This document shows, in pieces, positions 21,738-33,217 of a DNA stretch of 64,000 bases (positions within the stretch are counted from its first letter, which is position 1; each line of letters begins with the position of its first letter). Where the stretch lies: NCBI GenBank assembly GCA_963575645.1, contig OY754470.1, forward strand, positions 23,790,501 to 23,854,500, given 5' to 3'. Source of the stretch: Xanthostigma xanthostigma (taxonomy: Eukaryota > Arthropoda > Insecta > Raphidioptera > Raphidiidae). The notes below the pieces were generated by a model. That model saw nothing but the letters and a program-made list of their open reading frames with translations, did not search any database and was not told the origin of the DNA. Position numbers and translations under genes: made by a program.

Positions 21738-22323
21738 GGGTAGGACGGGGGAATGGCGTTCACTTAAGGAAAACATGGTGTATTTTTTAAATTATTTATT
21801 ATAAATCAAAATTAAGAAGAGTAACAAAGTCTTTAACTATCGAGTAATCAACAATTTAACAACAAAAGCATATATCTTTCACCTACTAGTAGTAGGAAAA
21901 CATTATTAAAAAAACATGTTTGAGCGGCATTGCCCCTGACTTTGGGTAATGCCGCTCAGGGTCTCATAAAGTAGTGTCCCTAATCCAATCCGGCTGTTTT
22001 ACTGCTTTGATCATAATTGTTTTTGATATTAGCAAATTTATAAACAAGTTTACGCAAATCTGCAGCACTGAGTCCATAGTATAGCGAGCCCGGCAACTTA
22101 ACTTGTTCAGCACCTAATTAAAAATTAGATCAGCGCGGCCGCAAACAAAGAAACGCTCTTCACGGTCGCATGACGCGAGCTGACTGTCCGTTTGCATCGC
22201 TGTCTATTAGAGGCCCCCTCCCCTCGCGCTTCACGCGACGTGACGTGTTGCTACGTTCCTTTTTGACAGAGTTACAGAGGTGAGCGCCATTACCCAGTGA
22301 GCGCCATTCCCCCTCCCTCCCCT
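21738..22323. mobile_element. TIR element with GGGGGAATGGCG ends
   Basis: Left GTAGGACGGGGGAATGGCG is matched by the inverse of the right end CGCCATTCCCCCTCCCTCC. Related motifs (GCCCCTGACTTTGGG, GCGCCATTACCC) recur inside, and the last third is unusually GC-rich. No ORF; the duplication is not resolved. Superfamily unknown. Confidence 0.55.
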
Positions 22324-22334
22324 ACATATATATA

Positions 22335-23439
22335 TGTTACGGTCTATACCCGAATTCGGTCAATGACCGAAATAAATGAACAAAACTAGTTTTGACCAAC
22401 GAATATTGCCCAAATCCGAAATCTTACATTTAAACGGGTATTGAGTGTTATAAAATGAGCAAAACTAGTTTTGCGCATTTTCAATAGGTCAAAACTAGTT
22501 CTGTCCATTTCTGAACGGACAATACTAGTAGGGCATCGGAATGTTATTTGCGTTTTTTAATTAACTTTTCAACATGAACGATAGGTACCTACTTATTATA
22601 TCAAACTGATTTATTCTTCTATATTGTTTAGCAGACAGAGGGTTTAATTCAGCTTTCAACAAAGGACCCCGCACGGAACATATGGGAATCGGCCCTCGGT
22701 TAAAATCTTCCATACTCGGGGATATTATCCAAAAATCGACGCTGATCAAAAGTCTCCATGGGCACGAAGTCCGGAAATGCGATCCCGGGGAGTTACTTTT
22801 ATTGCAATCAAAATAGGGAAACATACTTACCTGTATATCTTACCTGTTATAATGTCATAATACCTATGTATCTTTGTGCTAATGACTTCGAGTCGAAGCA
22901 CCTTTTTTTTCTCTTTGTTTATAATAAAAAAAAAAAAATAGGGAAAATGAGCAAATGCACCCGTCTCCTTGTGATATTCTATTATAGACATATCTACATC
23001 ACATAGATATATCATATACAGTATATACATATGTAATATACATATATAAAAGTAACTCCCCGGGATCGCATTTCCGGACTTCGTGCCCATGGAGACTTTT
23101 GATCAACGTCGATTTTTGGATAATATCCCCGAGTATGGAAGATTTTAACCGAGGGCCGATTCCCATATGTTCCGTGCGGGGTCCTTTGCTTTCTTAACCT
23201 CACTTAGTGTAGTAAGGTAATTATGTTTCGTCATAAAATTATGTTTCAGAAGCCTCCAATAGCCAAACCAGTTAAGACTTAAATTCACTTTACATTTTAA
23301 CTTAATTATTACACTGAATAATCACACCATTATATTAATTATAACATTCAGGAGAACAATTCAATAAGTAAACAAGAACATAACCCTCCTTTTATTCGGA
23401 TTCGGATAAAATGACCGAATTCGGGTATACACCGTAACA
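22335..23439. mobile_element. TIR DNA element (TGTTACGGTC ends) with a nested palindrome
   Basis: The ends are TGTTACGGTCTATACCCG and its inverse CGGGTATACACCGTAACA, with more pairing through GAATTCGGTCA. TA or TATA lies at both outer edges. Subterminal ACTAGTTTTG motifs repeat several times at 22380-22530. A separate palindromic element occupies the middle. No transposase frame remains. Confidence 0.7.
22657..23196. mobile_element. Nested foldback element with ~143-bp inverted arms
   Basis: The left arm (AAAGGACCCCGCACGG ... GGGGAGTTACTTTTAT) and right arm (ATAAAAGTAACTCCCC ... CCGTGCGGGGTCCTTT) are almost perfect inverses. Consequently the same peptide is encoded by opposite-strand frames in the two arms, which is not evidence of a gene. 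A diverged relative is at 26838-27620. Confidence 0.8.
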
Positions 23440-23442
23440 TAT

Positions 23443-25309
23443 ACACTGAATTGCTTTGCGTTTGTATATACAATATAGTACCCGATAACAAAATCCACAT
23501 ACTGCGAGAGTTGTTTTTTTAATAAATTAATATGATGTTACAGTACGGTACGGTACAGTGCAGTACAGTACAGCCCCGGTTTCATGCTAGTTAAATTAAT
23601 TACATAAAAATACAAGTTTCAATTTAGCGTTTAACTATTTAGAAAGGAACATGCAACGCTTACTTTACACACTTCTCTAGCGACGCAATGTTCCAGTTGC
23701 AGTCTTAAATATAAAGGCGTTGCAATGAGAGCGCCATGTAAACAACTGTTGGTAATTAAAGTCTGTTTTTTTAATGTAAATGAACATTATATCACATTTT
23801 GAAACGTCAAGTTATAATCATTTTTGAAGTCACAAAAGTTTAACTTACAACCCACATAAATTTCAAAGTCTGATTTTCAAAAAATACCCAATTACAACGA
23901 AATAGTAACCAAAATAACCAGATGTGGTATCTCACACAGAAAAAATGGACTACACAACTTTATAACTTTCGCTCCTTTGGAACGTTAGGTGACGCCTAAT
24001 ATACCAAAAAAGTTTAAAGCTGTCGCCGATGAACGTTTAACATTGTTACTATTAGAATTGTGTATTTTCCGGCAAATTTTGAAACAGAAAATTTTCTAAG
24101 TCACTAAATTAATAAGGTGTTGTAAAATAAAACTGTCGTTCACTAGAGGCTACAAGTAAACAAACGAGAATTTTCATCAGCTGTGGATGTGATGCCCTTT
24201 TGAGTTTTTCCCTTCCAACAAAAAAATAATAACTAGTGTTGTTTACATGAGGGTAATTCCCTTTATGACTGTAGCAGCCAGTACAATGGTGCCATCTTCT
24301 GGCCTCTGTCACTACCTCATTACTATCAAATAACAAGAGAATTAGGTGATTCATTTTCTATGCGCTCTTTTATTATAAAATAAGATGAATTGACTTGTTA
24401 TAAGTTGCAAATTAAGCAACACGACAAGTGTTACGTAAAACAGAATCAAACTTTATTTTATTTATGTGGTTTTCAAAGTAAGAATTATAACCTATAGTTT
24501 TTGTTTAGATGCTACAGAAATTGATTAATCAAATTCAATTATGTCCTATAAATATAAAAAAATACAAAAAATTACCTTTTTGACATTCAAAATTTTCCGG
24601 AAAAACATAGTGAAAAATTCCCCCCCCCCCACGTCACTAGCTACTATGGGAAAAGGTGGTGCAACTAGCTGCCCAGTTCTTTTAAATAGTCAAAGATTTT
24701 AACAGTGTAACGTTACGTTAGCTCTTGAGATACTTTTCTACTTCTTTTCACAACTATTTGGTTAAAGTATTTCAATTTCGTAACTATTTTCAATTTGTCG
24801 AGATGGTACTAATTTAATGTATAGTTAAAAAGAAATAAAAGCCTATTTTCTGTGCAGCAAATCAGTGATTTTATCGAGCATCTTAGCGGATATCGACGCT
24901 AGAACAGTGCCAGAGTATCAGCTCGAGGTAAACTAGTTAAAGTGACTTCGGAATTTCATTACGTTTGCCAGAAGTGGCTGTGGCAACTAGTAGACAGTTT
25001 ATACGTGTTTCACCGGTCACAATAAAAGCAATTTCTTAAGTGATTCCGCCACCAACTGCGGTGCCGCTTCTTCGGTGACTTCTTGACTTCTGTTGATGTT
25101 TCCTAACTTCTAATCCGCTACACTAACCAATTGCTCAAAATAAAAGTCGCCAATTATTCAATTGCAGCACGGTGCACTCCACATTTTTCTTTCGAACCAT
25201 ATTTAGACTCAGCCTTAGCAAACCAAGTTATTTACCGATTTTCAAAGTTTTTCTTGTGAAATGTGTATAAAATAAAAGAAATAAAAACAAATTTTAATAC
25301 ACCAGTTTT
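23443..25309. other. No gene recognised
   Basis: AT-rich DNA. A small CAGTACGGTAC-type tandem at 23541-23573 and a C10 run at 24620 are the only notable sequences. Frames here lack motifs. Confidence 0.45.
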
Positions 25310-25528
25310 TAAAGTGAACTACAAAGTATAAAATAATTTCCTTACAGACAGATTTTTAACTCGTAGGATTTGAAACAAAAAATGTGGGGCGCATGCGACA
25401 GTTATATATTATGTAAGTAGATTAGCTAACAATGAAACGAATAATACGCCCCACTTTTTCGTTTCAAATCCTACAAGTTAAAAATTTGTCTGCAAATTAA
25501 TTGTTTTATACTTTTTAGTTCGCTTTGA
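25310..25528. mobile_element. Foldback MITE (~90-bp arms)
   Basis: AAAGTGAACTACAAAGTAT at the left is inverted at the right as ATACTTTTTAGTTCGCTTT. The arms continue inward to AAAATGTGGGGCG / CGCCCCACTTTTT. The loop is about 55 bp. No ORF. Confidence 0.75.
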
Positions 25529-25635
25529 AATCGTGGAATATTAAACATTTTTTGACGTGATAACGTCTTATAAATTGATGAATCACCAATCTTATAAATT
25601 GATAAAACACCGGCTGCATGCACGAAAAAGTGTAA

Positions 25636-25692
25636 CGTCCCTAACGCTCGTAACGCGTAACGTTCCTAACGTTCCTAGCGCGTAACGTTCCG
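25636..25692 (+). repeat. Short AACGTTCC-type tandem
   Basis: Irregular repeats of TAACG(C/T)TCCTAACG and GCGTAACGTTCC. Likely a low-complexity array. Confidence 0.4.
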
Positions 25693-26109
25693 CCTGACCC
25701 TGTGCGTGCTTTTTGCTAATTTCTCGCTCAATTTAAATCAGATCGGTTTGAAACCAGTCTTAAACGAAAGAGGAGAACATTTTACATAGATTTCGTATAA
25801 CAGAATTTGCCTAAACAGTTTTTTTATACAAATTTATATAGAAAAAAATAGCTGTATAAATGCAATGTTGTCTAATGCATGGCGCGCGCGCGACGCGGTC
25901 GGTCGTCTTTGTTTGCCGTACATGGAAATTAGAAAATAACGTATGTCTTGTCTTAACATGAAAACGGCTGCATTTCTAATGTTTAATTCAATTTTTTGAC
26001 ATTAGTATTTTGTGAAATGCAACGCCTTCTAAGTTAAGTATTGGAATAACTAATTAATTATTATTAGAACATAATACTTTGACAGTTGCAAACGTCACTT
26101 TTGACATTT

Positions 26110-26440
26110 CTTATCATTCCGACACCAAGGATAAGCGGATTGAAACCAAATTTTGGGAGGATGTTTGATATGCAAATATGAAGTGGCCTATTGTTTTTGG
26201 GGAACATCGGCGCATGCGTAAAAGAATATATCTCTTATAATGATGTTTTATATAATGATAATATAGTTTTTAAAACGGTTTTTACTCTATCTATTTTTAC
26301 TAGAAATTTTTGTAAATTTTTTGGGGAAAATCGGCACATGCGCAAAAGAGATATATGCCATAGTTGTTTTTTATATAATAATAGTATACTTTTTATAGTG
26401 TTTTATTATTCTACTTAATAAAATTTACCTAAATTTGAAG
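26110..26440 (+). repeat. Interspersed repeat F, with internal 130-bp tandem
   Basis: Shares TTTTGGGAGGATGTTTGATA and the adjoining GCATGCG(T/C)(A/G)AAAGA segment with 35561-36035 and, reversed, 43948-44706. Here the unit beginning TTTTGGGGAACATCGGC occurs twice in tandem (about 26198 and 26320). No ORF. Confidence 0.65.
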
Positions 26441-26837
26441 CGAAAGATGCAATATCATAGATTCGAATTATTATAATTATTATATAAATTTAGGTTATGT
26501 ATTACGGAATACGTTATCACGTAAAACTATCGTCCGTAAACCGACTTTACAGACAACCAATTTTTTTTTATTTCTTTTATTATTTGTATATTTTTAAGTA
26601 GAAATAGTAGAAATATAGAAATTATGCAAAATTCCTTGCTTAAACGTTATTGGCAGCGTTTTGATACGAACAATGAAATATTTTGTGAATTGATAAAACA
26701 GATCAAAGTTGGCAAGTTTTCAAGACTTAACATTACACTGTTCTTTGCAAACTTGCCAAGTTTGTCCTGTAATGATTTTTAATTTATAACGCACTGTCCT
26801 AAACGGTTACAGCAAGGAAACCAGGAAGATTTGATTT

Positions 26838-27620
26838 GTAAAGAACCCCGCATAAACCTTATGGGATTTGGTTCTCGGTTAAATTGATCGAAAATGGTTT
26901 TATTTTATACTGAGAAAATATGTCCACGGGCGCATAGTCTAAAAACCAGTATATTTTTAGCTACAGATAATATGTTAACGAGATTTTAGATATAGGGACA
27001 TTAATTGAATTCGCAATCTTAAAAGATCCTAAGTTCTAGAAATATGTTTTCGAGTGCACTGAATCCGAATAAGAGATTATTATTTTATACAGGATGACAC
27101 CTTCCAACATTACCTAGTTTTCGACTATATTTCTACAGTAGAGCCTCGATAATCCGAACTACCAAAAAACAACCCCTGTTCGGACTGGCGGGGCGTTCGG
27201 ATTATAGTATGTTAGTATGTTATGGCACACTTTTCAGCTATAGTTAAAGTTTTATGTTTGCGTTTCGGTGTAGGAACCATAAGATCAACGGCCACGATAA
27301 GAGAGAGAGGGGGGCAGTCGGCAGTTCGGATTACAGCGGCGTTCGGATTAGCCTGAGTACGGATTATCGAGGCTCTACTGTATTTCTATGAAAAAACACA
27401 AAAGTTGAACATGGAACATGTTTGTGAATTCAATGGATATCCCTATTTCAAAAATATCTGTAACTAAAAATCCATTGGTTTTTAGGCTATGCGCCCATGG
27501 ACACTTTTTCTTAGTGACCTTTAAACTATTAAATAAAACCGTTTTCGATCTATTTAACCGAGAACCAAATCCACTAAGGTTTGAGCGGGATATTTTATCA
27601 ATTGTCACAACACTTTCAGT
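26838..27620. mobile_element. Diverged foldback element related to 22657-23196, hosting a pogo-like MITE
   Basis: AAGAACCCCGCATAAACC ... GGTTCTCGGTTAAAT at the left is inverted, with many mismatches, at the right (ATTTAACCGAGAACC ... GAGCGGGATATTTTAT). Both arms also carry the GGGCGCATAG / CTATGCGCCC step. The arms correspond to those of the nested element at 22657. Frames on both strands at 27375-27675 are non-coding shadows. Confidence 0.65.
27136..27380. mobile_element. Pogo-like MITE
   Basis: Perfect-looking termini CAGTAGAGCCTCGATAATCC and the inverse GGATTATCGAGGCTCTACTG, with TA on both sides (27134-27135, 27381-27382). The CAGT..G start and the phrases GTTCGGATTA are typical of pogo/Tigger MITEs. 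245 bp, non-coding. Confidence 0.85.
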
Positions 27621-27909
27621 AGATTCTTTAAAAGGTACGAAATGCCTGTATCGGTTTTGTTTTACTTCTTCTTAAGATGTCGGCTCCCCACACCATACAA
27701 CCTCCTTGCCCTGCGTGTCTCAACACAGTCCAATATCAGAAACAGTAACGTCACAACCCCATATCAAAAGTAAACTCTTGTGCAGGAACTTCCTTAGAGG
27801 TAGAAAATATGTTTTTTACGCAAACTGAAGTATTTTAACCCAAAAGAATATTTTTTTATAATTATTATCTATTAAGTGTTAAAAGAAGTAGTTTATGTAT
27901 CTCGTTTGT
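27621..27909. other. No gene recognised
   Basis: No feature supported. Confidence 0.4.
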
Positions 27910-27987
27910 AATTAAATGTATTGAAGGAGATTTGTTTGGTTGAGGAACAAGTTTGAAATAAGCTTTACCAGAGTATCGCTTATGGCC

Positions 27988-28018
27988 AATGTTTCGAAAA
28001 ATATATTTTCTTCATCAG
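27988..28018 (-). ncRNA. Hammerhead-ribozyme-like core (P3 left)
   Basis: Minus strand: canonical CTGATGA, stem GAAAA/TTTTC, GAAAC, then AUU where GUH is expected. GGCC before and GGCC after can support stem I. Confidence 0.5.
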
Positions 28019-28222
28019 GGCCTATGAACATGTATAATAATCGTTACCTTTAATATTATATCGATTTCTAAATTATAGTAAATACATTTTAGATCAGATT
28101 AAACTAAGTATATATTATTACATACATACTTAGTTTAATCTGATCTAAAATGTATTTACTATAATTTAGAAATCGATATACCTAATATTAAATGTAACGA
28201 TTATTATACATGTTCATAGGCC

Positions 28223-28253
28223 CTGATGATGAATATATATTTTTCGAAACGTT
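28223..28253 (+). ncRNA. Hammerhead-ribozyme-like core (P3 right)
   Basis: Canonical CTGATGA, an AT-rich GAA/TTC stem, GAAAC and GUU. GGCC upstream and GACC downstream give a stem I with one mismatch. Best match to the CUGAUGA consensus in the window. Confidence 0.6.
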
Positions 28254-28362
28254 GACCACAAGCGATACTCTGGTAAAGCTTATTTCAAACTTGTTCCTCA
28301 ACCAAACAAATCTCCTTCAATACATATTTTTGAAACAAAACCTACTAACAATTAAATGTATT

Positions 28363-28874
28363 ATCACGAGCGGTAATATATTGTTAATACGAGCGATTTA
28401 GCCAGTATTAAGAGTCACTCAAGTGATAATATTATTACAAACAAGATACATTCTACATTTTTGCGCGTACCTCTTATAAAATAGTTCATTTTCACTTCAT
28501 AATAAATATATAAGTATTTAAAATATCTGACAGTTTGGTCATATTGAAAATATGGATTGTTTACGAAAACAAAGCCTAGTTTGCTTCCCTGTCACACATA
28601 TATATTTAAGTGGGAACTGACAGAGATATGACTACTGAAAAAATCACAATACTTTTGTTTTGCTTTGCGCACAAGTGCGAAATATTATCATTTTTTTACC
28701 GCTATGCAGGCACGAAAAGCAGTTTTATAGTGGATCGTGTAAAAATACAATTACTTGACGTCAAGGTTTTCAAGGTGGTGCGCGAAATCTCGGTAGTTCC
28801 TTCCAAAGCTGCATATGTAAAATGAGTTCCACATAGTGTACTTCCATACTATAGTGTGGATATATATAATGATT
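28363..28874. other. No gene recognised
   Basis: No feature supported. The 71-codon frame at 28610 has no recognisable motif. Confidence 0.4.
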
Positions 28875-28875
28875 A

Positions 28876-29710
28876 GCGGGGCCGGCTCGGTTTCACCCGG
28901 GTGCGATAGATATAATTCTGCTAAATGTATTTTGCCCGGCGTCTGAACTAATAGCTTTGACCAATTCTACCAGATTTGCTTCTGAACTAATAGTGTTGAG
29001 CAAATTCTATCAGATGTCGCTACTTGTTACTAAAACAGTTACTTTTTTTTGCTTCTGAACTAATAGTTTTGAGCAAATTCTATCGTGATACGATATAGAT
29101 ATACTTTAATATAAGGATAGTCTCTCTCTCTTCCTGTTTCTTGCAATAAAAAAAAAATAAAAACTATTCTATAGTGTAAGTTAGACCAAGTAAGACACAT
29201 TTACAAAGTTTCATTAAAATCGGCTCAGTGGTTTCGGAGATTAGCCAGGACGAACATCGTGACACGAAATTTTTATATATATAGACAAGCGCTCCGTCCC
29301 TTTTTCACCCGTGGGTGCGATAGATATAATTCTGCAAAAAGTATTTCGTTTGCGGCCCGGCGTCCGAAATAATATCTTTGAACTCATTCTACCAGATTTG
29401 CTTCTGAACTAATAGCATTGGGCGAATTCCAACAGATGTCACTACTTGGTAGTAAAATAGTTTTTTTGTTTGCTTCTGAACTAATAGCTTTAAAAAAAGT
29501 CTATCAGATGTCGTTACATGTTACTAAAATAGGTTTTCTTGAAAAAATACCGTAATTTTGTACAGACTATTTAATAGAACCTATCCTATAGCGTAAGTTG
29601 CACCAAGCAAGACACATTTACAAAATTTCATTATAATCTGTTCAGTGGTTTCGGAGATTAGCGCGGTCAAAATTGTGACACGGGGATATTATATTATAAT
29701 ATAGAGATAG
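28876..29710 (+). repeat. RTE-like/SINE repeat C, two copies in tandem
   Basis: Two head-to-tail units (about 28876-29285 and 29286-29710) each start with a CGG..TTTCACCCG(G/T)G head and end GTTTCGGAGATTAGC ... TGTGACACG. Inside, the phrase CTTCTGAACTAATAG recurs several times together with TCTATCAGATGTCG. A reverse copy lies at 58555-59238. Confidence 0.7.
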
Positions 29711-29862
29711 ATTATAATAACTGCAAATATACAAAATAAATAACCATTTTACGAACTATCAGAAGTTCATTTGGCAAAATGACAATGTCGCTTACAGCTA
29801 TAATGTCGGCGTATCTCTTAGAATGAGTTTTCATAAAGCCTACGCATTACAATAATGTTACG

Positions 29863-30521
29863 CAGGGTTTCCCAACTTTTTTTGCGTCGAGTCTCCCCGG
29901 ATAATAAATAATATTTTCTTCATACCTCGATCGAAAGTTTGACATTTACTCCCTGTTATTTATTATATTAAATGACAGCGGTAACCCTAGTTACGAGTAT
30001 ATATACGCATGAGAAATTTTTTCCTCCTGCCGTTCTCACTGGGAGTAAATGTCAATCTTTCGTCCCTGCTGACGAAAGTACGTACTTTCGAGCGGATATG
30101 AAGAAAAATCGTATACACCACACGAGCCTAAAAAGTTGAAATCTCGGCTCTGTGCGTCATATAGCCCTCGGCTTCGCCTCGGGCTCATGACACTCAGGGC
30201 CGAAAATTCAACTTTGGGCCCTTGTGATGTAATATACTATTTCATGCCCCCCTTTAATATTATCGTGACAAAAAACAAACGCACATTGTTTTAACAACAT
30301 TTATTTGTTTTATTTATATAAAGTGAATTTCAATCAAATTTACCGAAACGAAGACTTTTCTGAGACCGACTGTATCAATGAATTTGTTATTACAATTATT
30401 TAAAACGTTATATCTACGCGTTGAATTGACTTTATTTTTCGAAAATTCAGGGTTCTGCGCACCCCTTGCCATCTCTCTACGCCCCTCTAGGAAGACGTGT
30501 CCCACTGGTTGGGAAATGCTG
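29863..30521. mobile_element. Non-autonomous hAT element
   Basis: Left end CAGGGTTTCCCAACTTTT and, on the other strand, right end CAGCATTTCCCAACCAGT. The flanking 8-mers ATGTTACG / AAGTAACG agree at six of eight positions. The subterminal GCGCACCCCTTGCC..ACGCCCCTC is also typical of hAT ends. It hosts a foldback MITE. No transposase. Confidence 0.75.
30111..30237. mobile_element. Foldback MITE inside the hAT element
   Basis: Nearly the whole 127 bp folds: GTATACACCACACGAGCC at the left against GGGCCCTTGTGATGTAATAT at the right, with the central hairpin GCCCTCGGC-TTCG-CCTCGGGC. No coding capacity. Confidence 0.75.
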
Positions 30522-32655
30522 AAGTAACGGGTACACTAACGTTCATAAAATATTTCCAATATTAGAATATGAAATTATGAAATCTTTTCGATGTGTTTTT
30601 TTTTGTAGATATTTAGACGGGAGAATCCATTTAAACAAATTTCAAGTGAATACGTTTTTTAAAATCGAGGCAGTACCGGAGGGTATGCATGAAAAATCGA
30701 GCATTACGAAAATTGTGACGAAAATGGCTGATTTTTTTTTAGTCTTATATTTCCAAAACTAAACGTGTAAACGATATATATAGCGTTGTGTAAAAAAATT
30801 TGATTTGACAATGACCTTAGATCGAGATCATATTATTATTACAGTTTATATACATCAGGAACAGTCTAATGTCGTATTCAAACTCCTTGTCATCTATTCT
30901 AGAACATAGTTGTACTCACACAAAAACAAATGATTTTTCTGCACCGATAAAGATCACTTTTCAAGCTAAATTTTGATCAAACTGCAAAGATACATAGTTA
31001 ATGAGAAATATCGTTTCAATCGATCAATTATTTTTGGAGCAGAATCGATTTAAAACTCTACAATGCTTTTTATATGGCTATGGGCCAATGTGCATGCTCA
31101 CAATCGAAGATTATTATTAAATCAATTTTTTTTGACAATGCTTTCTGCATTGGACATAGAAATAGATCAACAATTGAATTGCAAACTAAACTTATCAATT
31201 GCCAAGGTTCATCATGATATTTCGGATCTAAGCGAAAGCTACTTTTGGATCACCAATATACAAAAAGCAATGGCGGAAAAGCCCGTAGTGCTGCGGTATG
31301 TAGGATAAGATAATAAAGCTGTAACTAATTATTTTGACTATAACTTCGCGGTGTTTTATGAAGTCGCTCTTCGCTTACATTCTTATATACTCTACTGTCA
31401 AATTAACAACTCCAGGTTTCACATTTGAGCTCTTTGCAAATCGTAGATACACACTATATCTTCTAGATCACACCATCATTATAATAGTTGTTTAGTCTAA
31501 AAGTATTAATAAACCATTTAATATGTATCAAAAAACTTGTTTAATATAGGTTAAAATTAAAACCATGAAAACGAGGTCTATCAGGTCTTTATTAAGTCTA
31601 CCCTGCTGGATCCCGCAAATACCGGGATCCAGTAGGACTAAAATGGTTCAGTCCCGCAAATTTTGGATTGAATTTATCTTGCGGGATTGCATTCCCTAGC
31701 CTCACATGATCCGTAGACATTTGGATTTTTCGTTCTCTTTTCGACGCTGCCGTAGCTCTTATAGCTTTCACTCGGCATTGGATTTTTTAGGCTTAGTGCA
31801 TTTCTCACGATGCGAGTTTTCCGCTGACTGCGTTTTTTTTATAATTCCGAGAATATTTGAGAATGACATGAGACGATATGTTTAACTATTTCGCAATTTT
31901 CAATTTAATGTACCTATTTTCACTTATATTCCGGCGACTATTTTTGTTTCACTTTAGCTCCTAGTAGTGCTCCACAAATTCTTTAAGTCGCAGGCAAAAC
32001 AAATCCTGCGCAACAAACTCGTAAAGACATGCTTCTAACCGTTGCTAAATCTAAGGGTATTTGGTAACACTCAATGTGGACTAAAAAGTAAAAAAAAAAT
32101 TAAATACCTATGTATAAAGACTTTGTTGAACAGCGATATAATTTAATTTTTCGAATAAGCGTCAAATGAGAATAACGTCTTTATTTTTAAAAATTATCCC
32201 GAGACTTTAGATAAAAAATAGCTCTAATGCACAATTTTTGTAATTTAATCACCATACATGGACAATGGACATATGTGACCATCTTTTTCTGAGCGTCCAT
32301 TTATAATAGAGCTCAATGGCGTTTTTAACTTACGCAGTCTTTTGATACAAATTCACAGAGACAAGCGTCAGGTTTATCTGGCGCCTTTCTGACATTTATT
32401 AGTTATTACTTCTCTCTCTCGGCCTAGAGAACTTGATCCCACAACGGACTGTTCTGACTCTGAGCAAGTCTCACTTGATCAGGATAAAAACGTTCAGCTA
32501 AAATAGCTGAAACATGAAAACTGTCAAGCTCTTTGAATTAAATATTAATCTCCTTTTATTCATCCGCTAAACATACGCATTCTTTCATTTTTGTTTTAAA
32601 CATTTTCCGTAAATTGTTGTTTATTTAAAAATCATACGTGCGTTGTTTGTTTTTT
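30522..32655. other. No gene recognised
   Basis: Featureless except a GGATCCCG-type hairpin at about 31611-31645. The 81-codon frame 31063-31308 starts with ATG but has no domain or signal I recognise, and no splice or homology support. Confidence 0.45.
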
Positions 32656-32660
32656 CTTTA

Positions 32661-33217
32661 ATGGCCATATTCAGCGAACGTAAGTAAGTAGTTGTTTATT
32701 GGGATAATTTGTTTCATTCCTCCGAATAAATAGCGATAATTCAATTCACCAAGCATAACTGTGTTTACTTCAGGTATAAATCTATTCTGTCCAAATTCTC
32801 GAGTATAAATATTTATTGGCCTGAGAAAATAATAATGACCGCCACATAGATCATAATACCTAACCTATAAACGTGGAGTATTAATATATCTGCTGTTTGT
32901 CTTGTAAATTTATTAACCTTTTGTGAAGTGTATAGTTGTAAAACATTAAAGTTTAGTGGAAATATTGTGTGCAATTGGGTTAGGACAAAACATTATTTTA
33001 ATCAAACGTTTGTTTGACGTTTATACTAACGTCATCGGTCGGATTTCTGGGCAAACGTCACAATATTCAACAAAAATACCAAGGGTATAATGCAGTGAGT
33101 ATTTATTCTTACCTAATAATTTGGTTATTGAGTTGAAAGTAAATGTTATTGTAACGAATAAATTTGTTCCAAGTTTAGTAATTTCTATCTTTAATAGTGT
33201 TTGATGAATATGTCCAT
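32661..33217 (+). mobile_element. TIR element family G, copy 1
   Basis: Ends ATGGCCATATTCAGCGAAC and the inverse of GTTTGATGAATATGTCCAT. The interior (CACGTTTATAGG-type and AACAAATTTATTCG-type phrases on the opposite strand) matches 38640-39500 and 60815-61385. No ORF, and I do not recognise the superfamily. Confidence 0.7.

Larger units (their letters stand above)
27923..28349. mobile_element. Ribozyme-bearing palindromic element, family P3 (best copy)
   Basis: 427 bp between exact 13-bp direct duplications AATTAAATGTATT (27910-27922 and 28350-28362). It is a nearly complete palindrome: GAAGGAGATTTGTTTGG ... and its inverse, with a centre of perfect complementarity around 28070-28180. Each arm holds a hammerhead-like core, minus at 27988-28018 and plus at 28223-28253. 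A short tail (ACATATTTTTGAAACAAAAC) extends on the right only. Copies: 41971-42122 and a remnant at 2659. Confidence 0.85.

Noticed and set aside
22758..23203. Three overlapping frames on both strands encoding the same MGTKSGNAIPGSYFY start
   Set aside because: They come from the two inverted arms of a foldback element; no domain or codon signal.
25636..25692. CRISPR-like short repeats
   Set aside because: Units are irregular, contiguous and without unique spacers; eukaryotic low-complexity tandem.
31063..31308. 81-codon frame as a host gene exon
   Set aside because: No recognisable domain, no splice context and a length expected by chance in this composition.
32490..32540. Another hammerhead-like core (AGCTAAAATAGCTGAAAC)
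   Set aside because: No CUGANGA element at the required place; only a small hairpin.
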